This document shows, in pieces, positions 17,943-27,030 of a stretch of 64,000 bases of DNA (the stretch's first letter is position 1; every line of letters starts with the position of its first letter). The stretch is taken from the NCBI GenBank assembly GCA_016125085.1, contig WGMM01000013.1:160069-224068 (forward strand), written 5' to 3'. Below the pieces are notes generated by a model. It was not told the origin of the DNA and made no database searches. It worked only from the letters and a program-made list of their open reading frames with translations. The stretch is from a bacterium (GTDB lineage Bacteria; Planctomycetota; Planctomycetia; Isosphaerales; Isosphaeraceae). Both the position numbers and the translations under genes were made by a program.

Positions 17943-20900
17943 TCAGCGGCCTGCCAGCGATGACCATCGCACGATCAGTTCGCCAAGTTCAGGTCTCGGA
18001 CGGTCCGAACCGGAATTCGCGGCGAAATAGCATTCCTCGACGGATCGAATGGCTGCGGCAAGTTCGTCCTGCATCGCCTGCGTGAGTCGACGTTCTTTCT
18101 GCAATCCACGCAGAAGACCAAGCACGGCGAAGGGTTCAGCGGGTGTCTCCGCAGCTATGACGACAGGCTTCTTCCGCAGTGACTTCCAGAGACGCGGGAT
18201 GGCGAGCGCGGCGACGACCATCGCAGCGAGTGCAGCCAGCATCGCATAAACCTGATTCGACCGATCCACTTTGCCGTAGCGGGCCACGAGCGGCGTGACA
18301 GCTTCGGCGGCGGCCAGGTCGGCATCGACGTATTTCTGATACACGATCTTCGAGGAGTCGATCTTCGGCCTAGGGAATTGCAACTGGCCGGGTAACTCGG
18401 TCAGGCCTGAGGCCGCCTTGAGCGTCACGAGTGACGTACGTTCAGACAGGATTCCTGCCGAACTCGATTCTTCGTCGAATTGAGTCACAGCCAGCCCCTG
18501 ATCCTCGACCTTTTCGACGACGAAAGAGGGAATCTCTTCGAGATCGACCAGTTCACCCACCGATGGCATCAGCCCATGCCCTGTCGATTTGATTTCGATG
18601 ATCAGCTTGCCATCAACGGACTGACGCTCGTCGAGTATCTGGGTAATCTGGACGTCGCGAAAGGGTCTTGGGGCCTTGTTCGATTCGTCGCAATTGACAG
18701 CCACCGGTGCTGACTCCACCGGCAGAATGACGTACCCGGAAGTGTCCATGAAGTCGAGGTCGAGCTTGAGTTGCGGAATGCGATCGACTTTAGGGCTCTT
18801 CGGCTTCAAAAGCAGATAGGCGTAGGGTGTCATTCGCCAGCCAGGCTCCGGCAGAGGCATGCTGGCGACTTTCTCGGTTTCGAAAGTCACCGATAGCACT
18901 TCGAAATGCTCCTGGAGAGCCCGTGTCGCGGCTTCCTGGAATTTGTCCCGATAATTTTCCAGAGGACGGCCATAGTTGTAATAAAAATAGCTGCCCTGGT
19001 TCTGATTCTGCAGATACCGGGCGAATCCGCCTGATTCTCGCTCGATCTCACGCGTATGCCGAATGTTGACGTATACGCCGAACGGCTGGCCCGGATCGAT
19101 GGAGGTCGGACCGTCCACGACCGATTCCAGGCGAATTTCCCGATTGAGATCCTTGTAGTAGTCGTAGACCTTGCGAGCTTCGAATGCCTGCGGAGCGTCT
19201 CCCACGATTTCGAAGCCAGCCTTCAGATAGCGAAACTTCACCGCAGGAGCGATCGCGCTCATCCTCGTGAAGAGCTGATTGGCGAAGCGGTTACTGTGAG
19301 ATTCCGCCGCCGCTCCGGGCAGACTTCTCATAGCTTCACGAATCAGTGCCGGCTGATTCGTCTCGGCGACGGTCGTTTCGGTGATTTGCCCCGGCTCGCA
19401 TGCTCCAAGGCCCGCATAGAACCACTGATCGAACACGTCATTCGTCTGACGATCCGCGGGAAGCGAACCCGCGACTTTCGCGTACTGGGCTGCCGCTTGT
19501 GCGAACAGGCCGAGTGCCTTACGACGTACCGGCATGTAGTCCGGCGAAAGAGCGATTTCCTGTTCGAAATTGTTCCGGTCGTGGATCAGGGCAGCCTGAG
19601 CGGCTGTCAGCGACCATTCCCCGGGATACTTCGCACGAGCTTCGTCGACGACTTTCAGCGCGGTTTCGTAGCCGCGGAGAACTTCCTCGCGAATGTCCTT
19701 TTCTTTTCGCTTCGTTTTGGCCTGGTCCTGCACGGCCGGCCTGCGCCAAAGCCCGGCAAGGTTCGAACGCATTTGCTGAGCAAGGCGCGCGATCGTTTCA
19801 GGTTTGAGATTCTCCAAAGGTCCGAATACGGATTCGATCGCCTCGGAGCGATATACTTCCGCCGAACTGTGGCAGGTGGTAAACGCCCTGGCCACAAGCG
19901 TTTCGTCAATCGGGCGTATCGGCAGCTTCTTGAGCTTCGCCAGCCAGCCGCTCAATTCCTCAAGGTTTCGCTGCTGTTTCGAACGGGTCAGGGGAATGCT
20001 CTCGGCCTTCTGTTCGAATCCATAAATGAAGATATAGGGATTCCTCTGGTTCTTCGCCTGATTCATATCGTGGTTCGACGTCCAGACTTTCACGAACTCC
20101 TGAGCCAGTTCGCGCGCCATTTCAGGCTCGGTGCGCGCCACCTCTTCGATATGCGGAAAGGCATCGGAATCGCCGCCCATCTTCAGATATATTTCGGCCA
20201 GGGCTTTGTGAATGTTCGGATGCAGTCCCCGGTCGACCCTTTCGAGCCAGCCCCCCCTGGGCGCCAGATCGACGATCTCGCGTGCAGCGATCGCTTGCGG
20301 AAGATTCGGGTTCGTGACCGCAATGTTCGGGGTTTCTTCGTCCGAAGAGTAATACACGTTGCCATAAATATCTCGCTGAATGCGCGGTGCGGTCGATCGA
20401 TCGAACGCTTTCGTCAACCGCGCCTCAGCCAGCCAGACGGCCGCCAGAGTCGTGAGGCTCTCCCGCCACTGGTCCGCCCGCTCGGGTGAAGCCACGAGCA
20501 GTGAGTCGATCGCGATTTTCAACATCCTCATGTTCTGCAGTCGCGGCTCGCTCGTTCGTATCGACGTCCGAAGATACGAATTCGCCGATTCGCCCAGATT
20601 CGCCAGCAGGGCCACGCCCCGGTCCGGGCTTCCCGCGAAAGTTTCCTCGAACCACTTCTTCGAGAGCGCCTTGTCGACCTTAGGCACAAGCGAGACCGCT
20701 TGCCTCGTCGCTTCGTCGCGAGCCTGGCTTTGCTCGGGTGTTTTCACCTCCAGTGCCATCACCGCCTGGAGCGCTGACCAGGCCTGATTTACCAGTTCGG
20801 GCGTACCCAGACGATTATATTTCGCCAGCGCATGTCTGGCCGACAGGTTCAGCTCGACCGGATCGCCCTTCGCCTCCGGATTTTCCGGTGAAAGCACGAA

Positions 20901-22040
20901 TGGTTCGGCTTCGGCCGCAAGATTCGCCGCGCACAGAATGATCGCCGCATCGCGCCGTGAAAGGACCGGCTTCGGCTCCTTGCGTTCGACAAGCTCGCGT
21001 AACCGGCTGACCAGGTCTTCGGTCGCGTCCGACTGGCGTCGTACGAGTACGACCAGCTTCGCCAGCGGCTCCCGGTCCTGCTCTTCCACCGGAACGATGG
21101 CTGCGCTGGTGAGCGATATGAAGTCGCTCACCGACATCGAATGCTGTTCGTTCCCTCCACGTCCCTGCATCAGGGCCATCACTTCAGGGTCGTTCGGATT
21201 GAAGCCCATGTTCAGATTGTTGATCATCGCAAACCGCTGCATCATGAGTGCCGATTGCGAAGAACCGTTATCCTTCGGAATTGTCGATGCATTTCCGCTT
21301 TTGGCCAGCGCGATCACTCCCGTCGTCAGCGCCTGCCCTTCTCCCAGCGATTTTACGATTGAGCGCCACGCGGCAATACCTTCCTTAGGAGGCATCTTCG
21401 CCAGCCGTTCCGCGACGTTGGCCCAGCGTCCGAGAGTCACACTGGTCGCAAGTTCCTTAAGTTCTTTTTCGAACGCGTCCGCTTTCGCCTTGTCTCCATC
21501 TTTTTTGCCGTCCGCTTTCGCATCATCTTTCGACTTTTCGGATTCCTTTTCGTTCGATTCATTCTTCACTGATGCGAGCCCGGATTTCGCGGCCTCGATC
21601 TGAACAAGCACATCCCCCGGCAATCCGGCCTGGTTCGGGTCGACCTCGTTTTCCGCAGTTTTCGGCTTCGCCAGCAACACGCCTGAACTTTCGGCCCAGG
21701 CCTTCAAAATCGAAGAAGGCTTGCGGTCGAACGTCATTTTCTCGATCCTGGACAGCCGTTCGGCCGCAGGGTCCACGACCTTCTTTTCGTCCTTCCCCGG
21801 CTTACCCCCGCCTTCGGGTTTCTCCTTCGTACCGGCCTTATCGGCACCCTCGGTTTTCTTGTCCGGGGAATCCTTTTTTTCTTCCTGTTTCGCCGTATTC
21901 GTGGCACTCGACACCGGTGTCGCGGGAGCGAGCCGGACCGCCTGTACCTGGGCCCTGGCACAGCAAATCAATCCATCCGCGGCGACGATCGAAAAGGTGA
22001 TGCAAACAAAATTGAGCCATTGTCGATAATGACGATTCAT
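17943..22040 (-). CDS. Giant exported protein with C-terminal membrane anchor, function unknown
   Basis: 1365 residues. An N-terminal signal or anchor (WLNFVCITFSIVAADGLICC) is followed by a long charged, Lys/Glu/Pro-rich linker (about residues 50-90). Then comes a very long alpha-helical body that looks TPR-like in places (IHKALAEIYLKMGGDSDAFP) and a beta-rich segment around 1000-1200. Near the C-terminus lies one membrane segment (YAMLAALAAMVVAALAIPRL) and about 80 cytoplasmic residues. I recognise no enzyme motif. ATG 22040 was preferred over 22067 because AGGA precedes it. It is the last gene of the minus-strand block that starts with moxR and follows the small TPR-like gene by 135 bp, so it may be an envelope scaffold for the VWA proteins (inference). 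Confidence 0.8.
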   Translation of the reverse strand: MNRHYRQWLNFVCITFSIVAADGLICCARAQVQAVRLAPATPVSSATNTAKQEEKKDSPDKKTEGADKAGTKEKPEGGGKPGKDEKKVVDPAAERLSRIEKMTFDRKPSSILKAWAESSGVLLAKPKTAENEVDPNQAGLPGDVLVQIEAAKSGLASVKNESNEKESEKSKDDAKADGKKDGDKAKADAFEKELKELATSVTLGRWANVAERLAKMPPKEGIAAWRSIVKSLGEGQALTTGVIALAKSGNASTIPKDNGSSQSALMMQRFAMINNLNMGFNPNDPEVMALMQGRGGNEQHSMSVSDFISLTSAAIVPVEEQDREPLAKLVVLVRRQSDATEDLVSRLRELVERKEPKPVLSRRDAAIILCAANLAAEAEPFVLSPENPEAKGDPVELNLSARHALAKYNRLGTPELVNQAWSALQAVMALEVKTPEQSQARDEATRQAVSLVPKVDKALSKKWFEETFAGSPDRGVALLANLGESANSYLRTSIRTSEPRLQNMRMLKIAIDSLLVASPERADQWRESLTTLAAVWLAEARLTKAFDRSTAPRIQRDIYGNVYYSSDEETPNIAVTNPNLPQAIAAREIVDLAPRGGWLERVDRGLHPNIHKALAEIYLKMGGDSDAFPHIEEVARTEPEMARELAQEFVKVWTSNHDMNQAKNQRNPYIFIYGFEQKAESIPLTRSKQQRNLEELSGWLAKLKKLPIRPIDETLVARAFTTCHSSAEVYRSEAIESVFGPLENLKPETIARLAQQMRSNLAGLWRRPAVQDQAKTKRKEKDIREEVLRGYETALKVVDEARAKYPGEWSLTAAQAALIHDRNNFEQEIALSPDYMPVRRKALGLFAQAAAQYAKVAGSLPADRQTNDVFDQWFYAGLGACEPGQITETTVAETNQPALIREAMRSLPGAAAESHSNRFANQLFTRMSAIAPAVKFRYLKAGFEIVGDAPQAFEARKVYDYYKDLNREIRLESVVDGPTSIDPGQPFGVYVNIRHTREIERESGGFARYLQNQNQGSYFYYNYGRPLENYRDKFQEAATRALQEHFEVLSVTFETEKVASMPLPEPGWRMTPYAYLLLKPKSPKVDRIPQLKLDLDFMDTSGYVILPVESAPVAVNCDESNKAPRPFRDVQITQILDERQSVDGKLIIEIKSTGHGLMPSVGELVDLEEIPSFVVEKVEDQGLAVTQFDEESSSAGILSERTSLVTLKAASGLTELPGQLQFPRPKIDSSKIVYQKYVDADLAAAEAVTPLVARYGKVDRSNQVYAMLAALAAMVVAALAIPRLWKSLRKKPVVIAAETPAEPFAVLGLLRGLQKERRLTQAMQDELAAAIRSVEECYFAANSGSDRPRPELGELIVRWSSLAGR

Positions 22041-22175
22041 CGATCGAAAATTCCTGATGTCGAACATGATGGGATGATCGTTTTACCGCTGAACCGGGCC
22101 GAACGTTTGCACCACGACAGTCCACCCATGAAGTTGATGGACTGCCGGGCAGCATGAATTCGTACTATTGGTGGT

Positions 22176-22886
22176 TCAGGATCCGCTGCCGTCTGGAGCT
22201 GGCCCGAGGCCCGCACCACGACCGTCCTTTTTGGCGTTCGGATTCGGCTTCTTGCCACGGCTCTTGCACTGGCCCGATTTGCAACCCTGACACTGCTTCG
22301 GGATCGGAATGCCCTGAAGTTCGGACACGTCCATCCGGGCCAGCCGAATCGTACCTTCCAGATTCTCACGATAGGTTTTGGCGGCAGACATGTCCCCGGA
22401 TTTTTCAGCTTCTTCGGCAAGGCGGCGATAGCTCTGCCGGGCGTTTTCCACGTCCGGCTGCCAGTCCGATTCGCCAAGGCCTTCGAGCCGTTTGAGCCAC
22501 GTCATATAGAATTTGGCGTTGGCGAGCGAGGATAGTGCTTCGGCACTGGTTTTGGCGTCGGCTTTCGTATCGCTTTCCAGGTCGGCCACGAGCGTCTCGA
22601 GATCGGCGGCAGCTTCCGGGAGCTGGCCTGAAAACATCTGCGCTTGTGCCTTGCCGAGGCGGATCGACTGAGACAGCCGCGGGCTCTCCTTCGCGTCGAC
22701 CAACGCAAGCGCGACCTCATATGCCGCCAGTGCCCGTGACCAGTCCTCGGCGGACATCGCGGCCTGTGCGACCGCAAGCGATTCGGCGGCTCTGTCCATC
22801 TTCAGCCCTGTCTGCCCAGGGCCGAAATGATATGCGCCCGCAAGAACAGGCAACGTCAGCCAGATCACCATCAGGAACGATCGCAT
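22176..22886 (-). CDS. Small exported TPR-like protein with Cys-rich tail
   Basis: 236 residues: signal peptide (MRSFLMVIWLTLPVLAGAY), then helical repeats of TPR type (WSRALAAYEVALALVDAKES and later helices to about residue 180). The tail contains CQGCKSGQC and a basic Gly/Pro/Lys-rich end. AAGGAG precedes the ATG by 9 bases. In other bacteria, Bat-type operons often include a TPR protein (BatC); this gene follows the BatB-like gene in the same direction, though 418 bp away, and could play that part. The Cys cluster might bind a metal or form disulfides. Confidence 0.78.
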   Translation of the reverse strand: MRSFLMVIWLTLPVLAGAYHFGPGQTGLKMDRAAESLAVAQAAMSAEDWSRALAAYEVALALVDAKESPRLSQSIRLGKAQAQMFSGQLPEAAADLETLVADLESDTKADAKTSAEALSSLANAKFYMTWLKRLEGLGESDWQPDVENARQSYRRLAEEAEKSGDMSAAKTYRENLEGTIRLARMDVSELQGIPIPKQCQGCKSGQCKSRGKKPNPNAKKDGRGAGLGPAPDGSGS

Positions 22887-23304
22887 GTGATTGACTCCTT
22901 CGCAACGCCTTCCGGTCGAATCGAACCGACGCTTATTCGAATTATCCGCTCGAATGATCGATCAATCTACTCTTAACCTTTAGAAGCGGCAACGGCAAAA
23001 TGCCTGAGCCACAATTTTCGGAAAAACTCGATCGATACCCGATCACGAATCCTCACCATCGCCCACTTTCACATGATTGTCATCCCTGGTTCGGTCAACG
23101 ATCGCCATGCCGAACCCCTGTTCCTGACCGATTCCGAAGCGACCGGTGGCAGTCTCTCAGTTATGTACGTATGTCTGCATGCTTGCGATCCGAAACGAAC
23201 GAAGTCACCTTTCCCCTCACACTAAACGTCGCCAGCCGATGACTTTCCGTTCACGACATCGTAAGTACTGAAGTGATTCGAGCCGCATGAAAGATGTCGA
23301 ACAA
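22887..23304. other. Intergenic region (418 bp)
   Basis: Between the end of the BatB-like gene and the start of the small TPR-like gene, both on the minus strand. It has lower GC than its neighbours in places. I see no gene, RNA, repeat or clear terminator; a promoter for the TPR-like and giant genes probably lies here. Confidence 0.5.
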
Positions 23305-24273
23305 TCATTGCAATTTGATTACGCCCGGGCGCCAGCCTGTTCCCAGAAAATGCAACAGCACCGGTAAGGCCGCCAGGACGGATGCGGAAACTCCGGATGT
23401 CATCAGGGCGTATTCACGAGGGCCTAACTGTTCGAAAGCCCCGGGATTCGCCCGGCCGGTCACAGATTTGATCAAATCCGAAGGCAGATGTCTTTCATTT
23501 CCGTCGTGGTAATTTCCGTTCAGGCGAACGGCCATCTGTCGAAGGGTGGAACTGTCCTGACGCGAAGCCCGTCCGTCAATGAATTTCCCCGACTTCGTGT
23601 CGCCCACGCCTACGAGAAGCACGTCGGAAACCGAAGCAGGACGACGCGGCATGCCCCTGGGCGGAACGGTATCGCCATCTGTCACGAGGATCACCAGCGT
23701 GCTTTTCGGCTGAAATGGCGCAGCGACCGAGAAAGCCTCCTTAAGGCCGGAGAATAGGTCGGTTTTGCCCGGCGTAAACGCGAAATTGAGCGGCAGATCG
23801 TTGAGGATATTGCGAACGACCTCGATGTCTTTGGTCTCGACCACTACCGGCTTCGCGCCGTTGTAACAGGCGATGACGCTTGTAAGATAGCGTTCCATCG
23901 GCACGCGCTGAAAGAACGATTCCATCAGCTCCTTTGCGCGATTGCGACGACTCGACTTATGCTCAGGGCCAGCGTCCTCAAGTGTCATGCTCGGCGAAAC
24001 GTCCAGAACGACCACGATGTGCTTTTTCTGGTTTTCCGGAACTGCCGCCGACTGATGCACCTTGGGTGGTAATTGAATCAGTAATGCGAACGCCCCGCCG
24101 AGTGTTCCGAATGCCAGGGCTCTCAACGAAGGCACGAACGAAACCCACCTGCGGGGCTGCCCGCTCGGCCCGAACGAGAGGTGCCCCAAACGCCGTATGC
24201 GCCTGATATGCAGCATTTCGGCCAGGAAGAACCAGGTCGAAAGAACGATGCATGTGATGACAGCGATCACCAT
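23305..24273 (-). CDS. BatB-like VWA-domain membrane protein
   Basis: 322 residues: membrane segments near residues 3-22 and 52-70, then a von Willebrand A domain with an intact MIDAS (DVSPS, D91, S93, S95) and VILVTDGDT. A C-terminal membrane segment follows (VLAALPVLLHFLGTG). The topology puts the VWA domain in the periplasm. Start MVIAVITCIVLS at 24273 overlaps the stop of the preceding VWA gene by 7 bp, so the two are co-translated. VWA pairs encoded after MoxR and DUF58 are known in many bacteria and are linked to envelope integrity or stress tolerance. The exact role here is unknown. Confidence 0.86.
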   Translation of the reverse strand: MVIAVITCIVLSTWFFLAEMLHIRRIRRLGHLSFGPSGQPRRWVSFVPSLRALAFGTLGGAFALLIQLPPKVHQSAAVPENQKKHIVVVLDVSPSMTLEDAGPEHKSSRRNRAKELMESFFQRVPMERYLTSVIACYNGAKPVVVETKDIEVVRNILNDLPLNFAFTPGKTDLFSGLKEAFSVAAPFQPKSTLVILVTDGDTVPPRGMPRRPASVSDVLLVGVGDTKSGKFIDGRASRQDSSTLRQMAVRLNGNYHDGNERHLPSDLIKSVTGRANPGAFEQLGPREYALMTSGVSASVLAALPVLLHFLGTGWRPGVIKLQ

Positions 24274-25199
24274 GGCGTGTACCTCAACCCGAGTGACGAA
24301 AGTGCCGAAACACCGATGAAGGCGAGCCCGGCGATGCACCAGGGTTCGAAATGATCGAGAACCTGGGCAGAAGTCCGAACGAGCCGAGCCCGGTTCATAG
24401 CGTCGATTCGGCCGAACATCGTTTCGAGAGCTTCCGGATCGCCAGGTTGAAACGCTTCTCCGCCGGTATAGTGAGTGATGTTGATGATCTCTTCGGGGAT
24501 ATCGCCGCCTGCGATGTGGATCGCGTACACGACGATATTGTCACGTTTGAGCAGTCGCGAGATTTCTTCGTCGCGGCCACTGTGCAGATCAGCGCTTGCC
24601 CCGTCCGAAATCAGAACGATCAGCCTGTCTCCTTCTTCACGCGTGAGCAGCAGGTCGCGGCAAGCCATCAGCGCCTTCCCGATTTCCGTACCGCCCATCC
24701 AGGGTGGAGCCTTGTCGGGTGACATGAATGGGGCTGCGAAGCGAATCGCATTGATGTCGTTCGTCAGCGGCACCCAGTGCAGGACGTTATTGCCGAAAAA
24801 AGTGAGCCCGACGGCATCGCCCTGGCGTTTGTCCAGAAACGCCTCGATCGCCTGCATCGAACCTTCGTAGCGTGTGCCCGATCCGAATGGCGCCAGCATA
24901 CTTGAGGAAACGTCCACGCATAATTCGATGTTGGTCATCGCCCTGCGGGTTTGCGGAACCGAAAGTCGCTGCGGCCCCGCCAGTATCACGATGACGATCG
25001 CCAGAACCAGCGCTGGCAATGCTTCCGTGAAGGCAAGGATACGCCTGACCCATCGGCGTCGCGGAATATCGGTAGAATCCGCCGGCAACGCCACACGATG
25101 CCACGCCCATCGATTTTGACCATAAACCAGAAGAAACGGAATGGCCAGGGCCACGAGTACGAAGGGGTGAGAAAATGAAACCGGAAGGTGATCGAACAT
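24267..25199 (-). CDS. BatA-like VWA-domain membrane protein
   Basis: 310 residues with the usual BatA plan: two N-terminal membrane segments (about 10-27 and 57-74), a VWA domain with a complete MIDAS (DVSSS, D96, S98, S100), LIVLISDGASADL, and a final membrane segment near the C-terminus (WCIAGLAFIGVSALSSLGLR). The early arrangement SFSHPFVLVALAIPFLL is common in this family. It lies 3 bp after the preceding gene and overlaps the BatB-like gene. Confidence 0.9.
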   Translation of the reverse strand: MFDHLPVSFSHPFVLVALAIPFLLVYGQNRWAWHRVALPADSTDIPRRRWVRRILAFTEALPALVLAIVIVILAGPQRLSVPQTRRAMTNIELCVDVSSSMLAPFGSGTRYEGSMQAIEAFLDKRQGDAVGLTFFGNNVLHWVPLTNDINAIRFAAPFMSPDKAPPWMGGTEIGKALMACRDLLLTREEGDRLIVLISDGASADLHSGRDEEISRLLKRDNIVVYAIHIAGGDIPEEIINITHYTGGEAFQPGDPEALETMFGRIDAMNRARLVRTSAQVLDHFEPWCIAGLAFIGVSALSSLGLRYTPW

Positions 25200-25202
25200 A
25201 TT

Positions 25203-26105
25203 TCACCGCTTTCCGTTCGTGTCTGTAATTCCTGGAATTTCGAAATCCTGCAAGGATTCGTAGGGTTTCAGTAGCTGCGCGATCTCTCGTTCCGAAGCCT
25301 GCCCCTGCCCTGGAGGCATATGCAGCCATTGCTCCAGTTTCTTCAAAAGTGGGCCCGCATCGGGATGCTGCTTCAGCTTCGACAGGATTCGGCCTGGAGA
25401 AACTTCGTCGCATGCATCCGAACGTGATGTCCAGTATGCGATCAGGAGCGATTCGAGTTCGGCCCTTTGATGAGGCGCGATCGATCCCTCGCAAGCGGCC
25501 GTCACCAGGGGTTTCAGTCGCTGGGATAAGGATACCGGCGTGATGACCTCGGTTGAGACCGTTTCGACCTTCTTCACACGATTGGACCAGTGAAAAAGTC
25601 CGGCCAGTCCGGCAATCCATAAACCGACGAAAATATTGAGTTTTGTCCAGTAAGTCCACCAGCTGTCGATCTCGGGTCGAGCGGGGCGGGAAGGTTCGAT
25701 CTTGCCAGGTTCGAGGACACTCACGATCTCGACTTCGACTGGCGGCAGTGTCACTGGAGACGTATCCGGAATTTTAAGCCGCAAGGATTTGGCCAGGTCG
25801 TAACGCCCAGGCTCGAAACCGGTGAATTCGAGGTCATAGCGATAGGCATCGCCATGCCTGTAACTTTCGGCGACTCGAACGATGATCTTCGCAAGCGGGT
25901 CAGAATTCGGAACGGCTTCAAGCTCCCCACCCGGGATCACGATCTGGCTGACTTTTCCGACCATGCCGACAGGCACTCGGACTTTCGCAGCCGCATGGCT
26001 TTCATTGCCCAGCTGATCCTGAGCGACGATTTTCCCTTCGAAAACGGACGCGAGCAACAGAATCGGAATCAGGCAAGATCGTACGAAAGGAAGTATCGGC
26101 ATCAT
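25203..26105 (-). CDS. Membrane-anchored protein of MoxR/Bat cluster, unknown function
   Basis: 300 residues: signal peptide (MMPILPFVRSCLIPILLLAS), an extracytoplasmic beta-rich domain (about 30-160), a single membrane helix (LNIFVGLWIAGLAGLFHW, near 175-195) and a soluble C-terminal helical domain. The layout resembles the BatD or DUF4381-type partners found between DUF58 and VWA genes, but identity was not confirmed. The start is read as ATG at 26105 in a tandem ATGATG. That start and its upstream region lie in one copy of a perfect 68-bp duplication, so the start region also exists, out of frame, in the other copy. Confidence 0.75.
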   Translation of the reverse strand: MMPILPFVRSCLIPILLLASVFEGKIVAQDQLGNESHAAAKVRVPVGMVGKVSQIVIPGGELEAVPNSDPLAKIIVRVAESYRHGDAYRYDLEFTGFEPGRYDLAKSLRLKIPDTSPVTLPPVEVEIVSVLEPGKIEPSRPARPEIDSWWTYWTKLNIFVGLWIAGLAGLFHWSNRVKKVETVSTEVITPVSLSQRLKPLVTAACEGSIAPHQRAELESLLIAYWTSRSDACDEVSPGRILSKLKQHPDAGPLLKKLEQWLHMPPGQGQASEREIAQLLKPYESLQDFEIPGITDTNGKR

Positions 26106-26231
26106 CTCGCTCCCCTGCCGAGGATGTCGCGCTGTGCGAAAAATTGCCGCAACCGAGCGGAATTCGGCATCATCTCGCTCCCCTGCCGAGGATGTCGCGC
26201 TGTGCGAAAAATTGCCGCAACCGAGCGGAAT
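26096..26231. repeat. Perfect 68-bp tandem duplication at a gene junction
   Basis: Bases 26096-26163 are identical to 26164-26231, with no gap. Read on the minus strand each copy holds the last codons of the DUF58 gene, its stop, and the overlapping ATGATG start of the next gene. In the first copy met by the ribosome (26164-26231) the DUF58 stop is used. In the second (26096-26163) the real start of the next gene is used. The repeat length is not a multiple of three, but because the duplication falls exactly across a junction, neither protein is disrupted. Only the spacing between the two genes changes. Confidence 0.97.
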
Positions 26232-27030
26232 AAGGTTGGGACACATCGATCGTGAGGCAATCGATCCGGCTTTTCTTCAAGGATTCCCGTAATGCTTTAT
26301 CGTCCGTCCAGGCACCTCGCCCGGCGGCGATCACGTCTCTCCCCGTTTCCGCTTCTCGGCCTCGAACGAATCCAGTTCCCCGCATGCCTGATTCCGCAGG
26401 ATCCATCAGGTGGATCACCGAACAATCATGGGCCTGGGCCGCCAGTTTCAAAGCGGGCAATGCAGCCGGGTCATGCAAATCGCTGATCACGATCATCTGG
26501 CTGCGCTGCGGCAACCGTGCCGCCAGCTCCCCCACACGCTGGCCCAGCCAGGTCGGCTCGTCGAACCGGTATCGCCTCAATGCGTGCAGCCAGCCATGCA
26601 CCTGAACTTTGGAGAGACTTTCCGGACGCAACAGGCCTCGGCCCCCGACGCCCATTAAACCGACGGGCCGGATCGCTTCAAGCGAAGCGAGAGCCACCCC
26701 ACCTGCGATAAAAACGGCCACCTGATACTTGGATCTGCGGGTCGAAGCGATCGTCATACTGGCTGAAGTATCGAGCAGGATCCAGACAGGGAGACGTTTG
26801 ATCGCTTCGTATTCCTTCACGTGCAGCTTTCTCGTGCGGGCCGTCACGCGCCAGTCGATCGATTTGATCGAATCGCCGAACTGATAAGGTCGAGACTGGT
26901 GATATTCGAGTCCCGAACCGATGTAGGGCGATCGATCTGTACCGAAGGCCAGGCTGTCGGCCAGACGCTTCACGGCAATACGAAACTGGCGGGAATCCAG
27001 GGCTTCCAGCGAATCAAGAAACCCTTCCAT
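26170..27030 (-). CDS. DUF58 domain protein
   Basis: 286 residues. The DUF58 signature GLEYHQSRPYQFGDSIKSID followed by WRVTARTRKLHVKEYEA is unmistakable. A VWA-like core follows with a DTSAS MIDAS motif (D87, S89, S91) and a MIVISDLHDP block. DUF58 proteins are usually encoded next to MoxR and are thought to be its partners. The start at 27030 has CGGAG upstream and overlaps the moxR end by 17 bp; 27075 is a possible longer start. The last codons lie in the 68-bp repeat. Confidence 0.92.
   Translation of the reverse strand: MEGFLDSLEALDSRQFRIAVKRLADSLAFGTDRSPYIGSGLEYHQSRPYQFGDSIKSIDWRVTARTRKLHVKEYEAIKRLPVWILLDTSASMTIASTRRSKYQVAVFIAGGVALASLEAIRPVGLMGVGGRGLLRPESLSKVQVHGWLHALRRYRFDEPTWLGQRVGELAARLPQRSQMIVISDLHDPAALPALKLAAQAHDCSVIHLMDPAESGMRGTGFVRGREAETGRDVIAAGRGAWTDDKALRESLKKSRIDCLTIDVSQPYSARLRQFFAQRDILGRGAR

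Noticed and set aside
19056..20489. 477-codon plus-strand frame inside the giant gene
   Set aside because: Arg/Phe/Gly-rich shadow of the minus-strand gene with no recognisable feature.
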